This document shows positions 57,163-64,000 of a stretch of 64,000 nucleotides of DNA, piece by piece (position 1 is the stretch's first letter; the number at the start of each line of letters is the position of its first letter). A program made the translations under genes and the position numbers. The notes beneath the pieces are model-generated. The model saw nothing but the letters and a program-made list of their open reading frames with translations. It searched no databases and was not told the origin of the DNA. The DNA lies in NCBI GenBank assembly GCA_029531795.1, contig JAPEIS010000005.1:494001-558000 (forward strand), written 5' to 3'. This DNA comes from Sclerotinia nivalis (Eukaryota; Ascomycota; Leotiomycetes; Helotiales; Sclerotiniaceae).

Positions 57163-60100
57163 GGAAGCTTGTTAAGAGTCAAGACTTAACATCAAAAGAC
57201 TTACTCTAGTAACTCTACACAGCTTCGACTTCGGGATTCGGCATCTAGGATTGCGGAGAGGAGATACCACGCGAAAAAACGGTATGATTGCGAGGGCGGG
57301 ATATCCAGATCCACATCCAGAACTTTATCACTGATGGCCGTCTCTCCTTCTTAAGCGGAACCAATAGCTAAAGGCCCAAATACTCTATTTCCATTGAAAT
57401 TTGGGAATCAGACACACATGCCGCTTTTCCTTTAGCATGTTCATAATGCACTCTTTTGCTATATCACCAATCGGTACTTATCACAGTTTCCATTAAACAC
57501 GAAAAGCTGTCCTGAGGGTGGACATTGACATTGTTACTTGCTTATCCTCTTTCCCAGGTCGAAGTTCACCCTCAAAGTCCATCCTCAAGCCGAACTCTAC
57601 TTTTCTTGTTCGTTCTGGGTATGGGTCTGCAACTTCAATTTTTGCAGAAATCAACATTAGCGACGCACCCTTGTTCAAGAGAGAGGTTAACACCTTTTTT
57701 GAGACCAAAACCGCTTCGTGTCCATGAACTCAAAGTCCCTGGGATTTCCCCGATCGCCAAATGGCAAGATCACTGAAATGAGGTACTGTATATTCACCGA
57801 GAAGCAACTCACTCATCAGGCTCACAGTACACAATTGGGTTCGATTAGTATCCGATACTATATATCCATCGACACCTTGGGAGTCGGCATGTAAATAAAT
57901 AGATCATGGGCTGTACCCAGCAACGTAAGCCGTGGCTTGTGCGATTAATCTTCTTTGAGGACAAGAGGCACAAGTGCCCGTAAAGATTTGGCAGAGGGCA
58001 AGTTGGGGACAATCTGTCTCCGCTGTAGAGTTCATTTGATGTTTGGTGTGGATGTTAGAGATGAGAGAAGGACAAATGAATCCGTCGTACTTGCTTAGCG
58101 CCGATCAAACTCCTCGAAGCTATAAAGTATGTCATTGTACTTATTTCTCAGCTAATCCTTCTCACCCTTCACTTACATAGGGTGCGTTCAAAGAGGGTTG
58201 CTACCATGGACTCCTCCATTGTTGGGTTGTCATATCAACATTTGAACACAATGCATTTTGCATGCCTCTGACAGCAGTCGTTCTCACATTCAAATGATTA
58301 CAGTCTCACCGCAAATTACCCAGTCTTGTGTTGTACAGAACACGGATGATCCATTAATCAAGAAGAAGAGCCAATTTTCCATTGATACCTTACTGAGTTT
58401 TCTTTCTTGGCTACTTCACCATGTCCATCATGGGTGCAAGCGTAGGGGAGATCCCAGCTCTTACGGAGGGGGGATTTTTCGTCTGTGCGCAGGAACGGTA
58501 CCTGTGGGCATTCAGAGAAAGCTCCTGCACAAAGGTATCCCAGCCCAGAACCCTTCGAAGCAAAAAATCGAGGAACTTGCAAAGTTTTTGCAGCAAAAGG
58601 TTTGCTGAATTGAACAATTCACTTTATTTGCAAAGTCTATGAATACGACTCTCACAAGCAAAAATATGTGCGCATTACAGCTCGTCCCTACTAGATCGCC
58701 GAGGTATCAGGTAAAATGCAACCGTCATTACAGCTAGAAGCGATACGGTACTTAGATCCGCCTCATGTCGCAATCCTTCTCTTTGCCTCGTGCTCATTCA
58801 TTTCCCTCCGGCATTAACCGTCTCTCAACCCGGAAATCAAACTAGACACTGTTCGGCGGTTGCGGACTGGAATGGATATAAATTTCTAACATGTGGATAT
58901 ATTCAACGGGATATTCCTTTCTCGTTCCCGGCGTCATGATTAAGATGGGCCGAGCTTGTTAGAATACATTAACATAGCGATGATGAGTTATATACCGTCC
59001 TGAATAGTACTATGAGGTAACACGAATTCTGTCTTGAAGAATAAATTCAGGATTCAACACTCTTCGTAATGTGCCTACACCTTAGGATTTTACGCCTCAG
59101 TTCCTCAATCATGCAGTTTCCCTAGGCTCTTCTTCAAGTCAACCTCGCCGACACATCTACACTACAGTTTTGATTATATGCGACAATTTCAAACATCTAA
59201 TCATACGATATCGGTAACAACCGGTTCGGACTTAGTGCTTCCGGGTAGTCTCAGGAACAATTCAAGGCAATCCTCGTATGAAAATGAAGGATGCTCCTCA
59301 TCTCAACGTTTTTAAACTCTGTACACTAATATATCATAGGATGAACTGTCGAACTAGTGGTAAAAACCTTATTTGTTCTTCCATACTCTTTGCTCGTGTT
59401 TCCCCCTTTTCTAATCTCTTTGTGGGTTAATTATCTGACAGCTGGGGTTCATCATTTAAAGACCGAAAGCTCGGCCCGTGCTGTTGAGTATACTACTGCA
59501 TTGCTGTTGATGGTATGAAGGGTAATGCTGGTTTGCGATGTTGTCTTTGGCAGTTACGGAGACATTCAATCGTGATTTTATGGTGTAACACAAAAATTTG
59601 CAATCTTTGCGAGATTATGAGTGGAACGTGGGGACTTGGGCATCTATCTGTCGATATTAGGCTGAGATGTTACTTTCTCAAATAAACAACTAATAGTTGA
59701 ACGGATTATATCGTGACAAGTGCAAAATGCCATACAACTTGAACAAGTGTTTGATTACATTCGGGATACCCTTGTTCCATTGTTGAATGGCGGAGCCTCG
59801 TATGTGTTTGGTATATGGGATTGCCTGGAGACCCCCAATTCCTCAATCCTATGTACCGGCGCTGTATCGGTGGGATTTGATCACTGTCATAGCTATTCTT
59901 CGATCCAACAACTCTTCCTTCGACCACCTCATGATATTCTTAGTATCTTCCAATTAGACCCTTCTTTAATTCCCATTATTCCATAATGAAGTTTCAAAGC
60001 AATACCTTTTCATGCCGTGCCTAAAATTTGGGAAGCGAATCACAGTGTCAGGATTGCGTTATTATGTTATGTTACACAGGAAAGAAAGGCGTATGATTAT

Positions 60101-60314
60101 ACAATCCAAACGTTTTTGAAAAATTCCATTTCCATTAGATCCCACTAGACTACCTTCTGCTTCGACCCAAGCTTCGAACCACCCAGCCTTTTATCCATCC
60201 GAGACTTCTAGATAGATATGGGGATTATATATCAGCACATCATAACACCTTGATTCTAGCACTCAGTTATCAGAATAAACTAAATTTTCTAATTCTCCAA
60301 GCTACTATAGCCTT

Positions 60315-60352
60315 CTAGTCGTGGGTTCAAGCCCACACAAACGGCCGACTAG
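60315..60352 (+). other. Stem-flanked tRNA T-arm-like motif
   Basis: The same 14-mer TGGGTTCAAGCCCA (60322-60335) is bracketed by a perfect 7-bp inverted repeat, CTAGTCG (60315-60321) and CGACTAG (60346-60352). This would fold into a long hairpin enclosing a T-arm-like hairpin. It is not a full tRNA. Confidence 0.4.
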
Positions 60353-61585
60353 CTCCTAAGCGAATTGTCCCTTCATCGATTTTGGTGTGAAACATATCAA
60401 AATCCAAAATTATTACTAAAAAACAACATTAGTTAATTACGCTCTCTTCATCCATTCCCTGTTCATTCATTTCCTCCCTCCTATTCGTCTATCTATATAT
60501 CTGTAAACAATATACATCGCACAGATCGAAGAACAACGGTCACTAAATCTCAAATCAGAGAAAAGAAATCATTCTCTCTTCTGCTTATATCATCTCCTCT
60601 AATCTAATCCCATTCAGTCCCCCATTCTTGCCAACTAGACCCTCAATCAGAACTCACATCTCAACACGAATATTGAAATTCCACGCTGCAAGATGAGTAA
60701 TGTAATATCAAATTAGAATGTATCCCCATTGCACCATCTATAAAAGCAAAGCTCCGCACGTTGGAGATGGGAATTGGGGAATTGGGGATGTAGGTCTTGT
60801 TAGGTTGAAATATAATGAGTTGGTTGGTTTTTTTTAATCTTCTTTTTGTACCTAGGTAGGCTTGGTTTGGTTTATTGGGGTGTAGACATCTGCTATCTGT
60901 TATTTATAGGTATATTGGTCTGTTTGTTTGGTAGTTGATAGATGGATGGATGTATGTATGGATAAAAGAAACAGAATAAAGCTCATATTTGAACTAGAGT
61001 TACGGTGGGTATTTATTTAGATATTTCTTATTAGATAGATAGAACTAAGATCGTCTAGGACGGATATATATATTGCTTTGAGCTTTTATTTATTTTTTTG
61101 ATAGTTTGTTATATTTAGTATCTCAAGGTAAGAATATTGTTTTGTATGTGTGAATTTTTGATTGGGGATTGCGGAATCCAAAGAGACTTTTGCAGTTGGT
61201 ATTATAGATATTCTGTAGAATACTCATAGATATTAGATACAGATAGTGAATGACTGGATGACTGGATGGGGAGTAACAATATACCAATACCTAGGTAGAT
61301 ATTGATGTTTACAGTCAATATCCTTCGATCTGAGATAGGATGATGTTCATAATTTCACAATGTACAAACGGTGATTTAGATATGTGGTGTGTATTTTAAT
61401 ATAATCTTGCATCATTTTATACATATATGGCCCATAAACTCGGGTGATGAAACAGGGTAATGGTGATTTTTACATGACATTATAAATCATCCTCTTCCAT
61501 CCTCTCCTATCCTATCCCATCTATATTACACCACTCTACCTCATTCATCCATCCAGATTCGATGCCAGCACCGAACCCTCTCCAT

Positions 61586-62710
61586 TTATATCAAACCTTC
61601 TTTCTCCTCGCCCCCCTTTCCCCTCCCCACAAACGTCTTCATCGCCCCATCAATTCCACTAACCCTCCTAGCAATTGCCTGCACTCCCACAGGTAAGACT
61701 GCCATCAAGCCAACCCACCTCGCGTACAACGGCATCGCCAACACCGCACTACTCCCCTTATCAATCGTCGCGATAATCTCCCTCGCTACATCAACCGGTT
61801 CCAATACCGGCCCGAAAAAACTATTCGGCGTCACGGTCCCGAAAAATAATGGCGTGCTTAGTTGGCCGGGCTCTACAAGTATTGTTTTGATATTAGGATG
61901 TGCTTTGAGTTCTGCTGTTAGAGAATGGTGAAGTGCAGTTAAGCCGGCTTTGGAGGCGCTGTAATCGCTGAGTTGGGCGGCGCCAAGGTGTCCTAGGACG
62001 CTGGACATGGTTACGATTGTGCCGTGACCGGTGCGGACGATGCCTGGGAGGAAGGCTTTGAGGGTGTAGAAACTTCCAAGAAGGTTTACTTTAAAATTAC
62101 GTTCGATTTCATCGATGGACAAATCCAGGAGTGTTTTCCCGTTTACGATTGCCGCGTTATTGATGAGGATTGTAGGGGTGCCGAGCTATTTATATATTTG
62201 TTAGTCTTCTAGTCATAGATGAAAATAGAGGGGAGAACTAACATCTCGTTCGATTTCCACAGCCACTCTTGCAACTTCCTCTCGATTCCCTACATCACAC
62301 TTGTAATAACTCACGCCCCTCGCTTCTCCACTTTCCAAATCTCGCACATCTAATACTGCAACCGTTGCGCCTCGCATGCCATATACTTCCGCGACCAACA
62401 ATCCTAATCCGCTTGCGCCACCGGTAATCACGATAACCTCTTCTAACAAATCTACTTCTCTAGCCTTAGAGTATGCGATTTGGCGATTAAGTATTGACAG
62501 GAAATATAACATGGTGAGCAAAGAGGCATAGCCAATGGCATATTGAATGGCTTGATGATGCCAGGGCATAGCTTGTGCGCGCATACAAAGAGGAATCATC
62601 CATGCGACGAAGGGGTGGAGAAATGTTACTTTGAGGACTTTGTGCAGGAGATCTATGCTGAGGGGTTTAGCCCATGGAAGCTCTTCTCCATGGCGTGGTC
62701 GATGGTTCAT
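61586..62710 (-). CDS. Membrane-anchored short-chain dehydrogenase/reductase, 355 aa
   Basis: The model is complement(61586..62185, 62243..62710), with a 57-bp intron joining EIERD to LGTPTILINN. Two hydrophobic segments (about residues 22-45 and 55-75) precede the Rossmann domain, so the enzyme is probably anchored in the ER or lipid-droplet membrane. The cofactor motif is TGGASGLG (96-103), NNAA replaces the usual NNAG (165-168), the catalytic Ser is in MSSVLG, and the YSASK motif gives Tyr231 and Lys235. EPGQLSTPLF follows. The layout resembles the retinol-dehydrogenase / 17-beta-HSD11/13 group, acting on lipids or steroids; the substrate cannot be read. The C-terminus is rich in Gly, Lys and Glu. 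Confidence 0.92.
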
Positions 62711-64000
62711 TTTGAGTGAGTGAGGTTGGAAACTGGAGGTTGGAAGCTTTTAGTTGGAGAAATAATTAAGATGAGATTCTTGGCTTTGAATAGAATGAGG
62801 TGAATGGGGGGAATGAGAGAACGGGAGACTCATTCATATAAGTGGCATCATTTTTTGAAGGAGAGAATATGAGACGAATCTGATGTGAGGAGGAGGAGTG
62901 ATTTGTTTCATGAGGGAAGGCTAGATAACCGCCGTGTGTAAATATGGTCTGTGCATCTCAGCCTCGCGTTTCATGGTGGACCGAGATGTTGTAAATAGAA
63001 GTGATGATCCTGCAGGTACACATACCTCGTCGAGTTTTGATAGTATTCAGAAATAATTGTGGGTTTGTTGTGGAGACATGTTCAAATGTTTTGGTCCCCA
63101 TATCCATTTCCTTCGCTTCATGTAAATCCATCCTAGTGATAGCTGCAACTGTTGCTTTGTTATGCTTCTTCCGTATGAAGATATCAACAATAGATGCATT
63201 CAAATGCTCCGTGTAGAGGTGCACGTGGCTGGTCATTGTAACCTTGTGTCTCAAGTGAGCAGCGAAGAGTTTTCCCGACTTTGGTATTATTATTAGGCAT
63301 CTAAAATGGAGAGACACTTAGATTCATGATCTCCTATCTTTGGGGTTGCGTGCGTTATTCGTATCATCAAGTAATATTGTGTTAATAAACTGCCAGCAGA
63401 TCTGGTCTTCAAATACACGCCGTCTCTCTACAGATGGACTCCTCATTGTTTGGCGGGAACTATCAAGTATTTTTCAGCTCTAAGATTGCCGGAATTCTGA
63501 TATTTGGTCTGCCTAGCTTGAGGTCTTGATACTCGCTTCTGATTCTGGGCGTCATGTTAGTTTTTCTTGTTCCGAATTCCGCCTTTAGTAGTATCTGAAG
63601 TAGCTGCAATATTGATATACTTTTCGTAATGCCTACTGGCAGCCAGATTTGTTTGTAAAGATACTAGGAGCATTGTTTTTCTTTGGGAATGACAACTATT
63701 CTCAATTTAGTTTTCAGTCAAAAGTTTGACACAATTGAGTCTTTGGAGGGAACTTTGTGGTTGAGTTCATCTCCGGCAATAATTCTATACTTAAACCGTG
63801 CTTGGGCAACGGGACACTCTCGTCCTGTAGGAGTTTGATATACATGGCATTGGTCGGATCACTGAAACCAGTGCCAGTGAATATCAACGAATCTCCTGGC
63901 CAGTTATGATGATTCTTTCGAGCCTTGCCTAAACTTCAGATCACAATTCCCTAGTTACAAGAAGTTTTGTTGCATGTCTGAAATAAGATGTATTGCTTCT
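62711..64000. other. Right-hand flank, no gene seen
   Basis: The first 250 bp should be the SDR promoter. The rest shows only short frames with no protein character up to the window edge. A gene starting beyond the edge cannot be excluded. Confidence 0.5.

Larger units (their letters stand above)
54769..61585. other. 6.8 kb gene-poor region
   Basis: I can support no complete gene. The first several hundred bases should be LTE1 promoter and leader; a GGGCA run lies at about 55161-55180. A minus-strand frame of about 72 codons (57493-57708) reads like protein but lacks start, partner exons and a family. Two tRNA T-arm-like motifs occur (57149-57162 and 60315-60352). Several other frames (58258-58608, 59720-59986) have no family resemblance. 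The region 60830-61480 is very T/A-rich. It may hold non-coding RNA genes or old decayed sequence, but the sequence does not show which. Confidence 0.55.

Noticed and set aside
58258..58642. Overlapping frames on both strands of up to 116 codons
   Set aside because: Both strands are equally open and none resembles a family, so no direction can be preferred.

Overview
This is a 64 kb stretch of nuclear DNA from a filamentous ascomycete (Pezizomycotina). The evidence is short introns of about 50-95 bp with GTRNGT donors and CTRAC-like branch points, compact single genes with no operons, and fungal housekeeping proteins with fungal-type architectures (CYM1, LTE1, Spb4, Nop58, Vma6, secreted sedolisin). 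The AT-rich, repeat-dotted intergenic DNA and the general feel of the proteins suggest a leotiomycete such as a member of the Sclerotiniaceae. That placement is inference, not something the sequence proves.

Layout. 1-5 kb: a small protein of unknown function and a taxilin-family coiled-coil protein, both on the minus strand. 5.3-14.1 kb: three plus-strand metabolic or proteolytic genes, namely the mitochondrial presequence protease Cym1/PreP, ornithine decarboxylase (after a 2.2 kb non-coding stretch) and a membrane-anchored M24B X-Pro peptidase. 15-20.3 kb: an OGFr-domain protein diverging from a nine-exon secreted sedolisin (tripeptidyl-peptidase type). 21.7-27.7 kb: two tight divergent pairs, 40S ribosomal protein uS2 (S0) with mitochondrial uS15m, and V-ATPase subunit d (Vma6) with Nop58. 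28.2-31.8 kb: a Hub1/UBL5-like protein with an RS-rich extension, a PIG-H/Gpi15 gene that is split by an apparent one-base frameshift, and a KXD1-type BLOC-1-related protein. 34-49 kb: a run of strictly alternating genes, Dgk1-type CTP-dependent diacylglycerol kinase, Spb4 helicase, two fungal proteins of unknown function, a LENG1/CIR_N splicing-type protein, Sec18/NSF, Deg1/Pus3 and an atypical Rho-like GTPase ending in a CaaX box. 49.4-54.8 kb: a 1771-residue Ras-GEF of the Lte1 type. 54.8-61.6 kb is almost gene-free. 61.6-62.7 kb: a membrane-anchored short-chain dehydrogenase. The last 1.3 kb shows nothing coding.

Most of the genes serve general cell upkeep: ribosome production (uS2, uS15m, Nop58, Spb4), tRNA modification (Deg1), mitochondrial import clean-up (Cym1), vacuole and membrane traffic (Vma6, Sec18, KXD1, taxilin), lipid and GPI metabolism (Dgk1, PIG-H, SDR), and splicing-related factors (Hub1-like, LENG1-like). 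No biosynthetic cluster, transposase, CRISPR array or virus-derived gene is visible. I do not see a convincing new multi-gene system. The best leads are local: the broken PIG-H frame, the Hub1-RS fusion, the atypical CaaX GTPase with a 36-bp duplication across its stop codon, a stem-rich segment upstream of ornithine decarboxylase, and a telomere-like box shared by two ribosome-related divergent promoters.

Exon boundaries were set by hand from GT/AG sites, frame continuity and family knowledge. Every spliced model given here sums to a whole number of codons, but none has been checked against transcripts.
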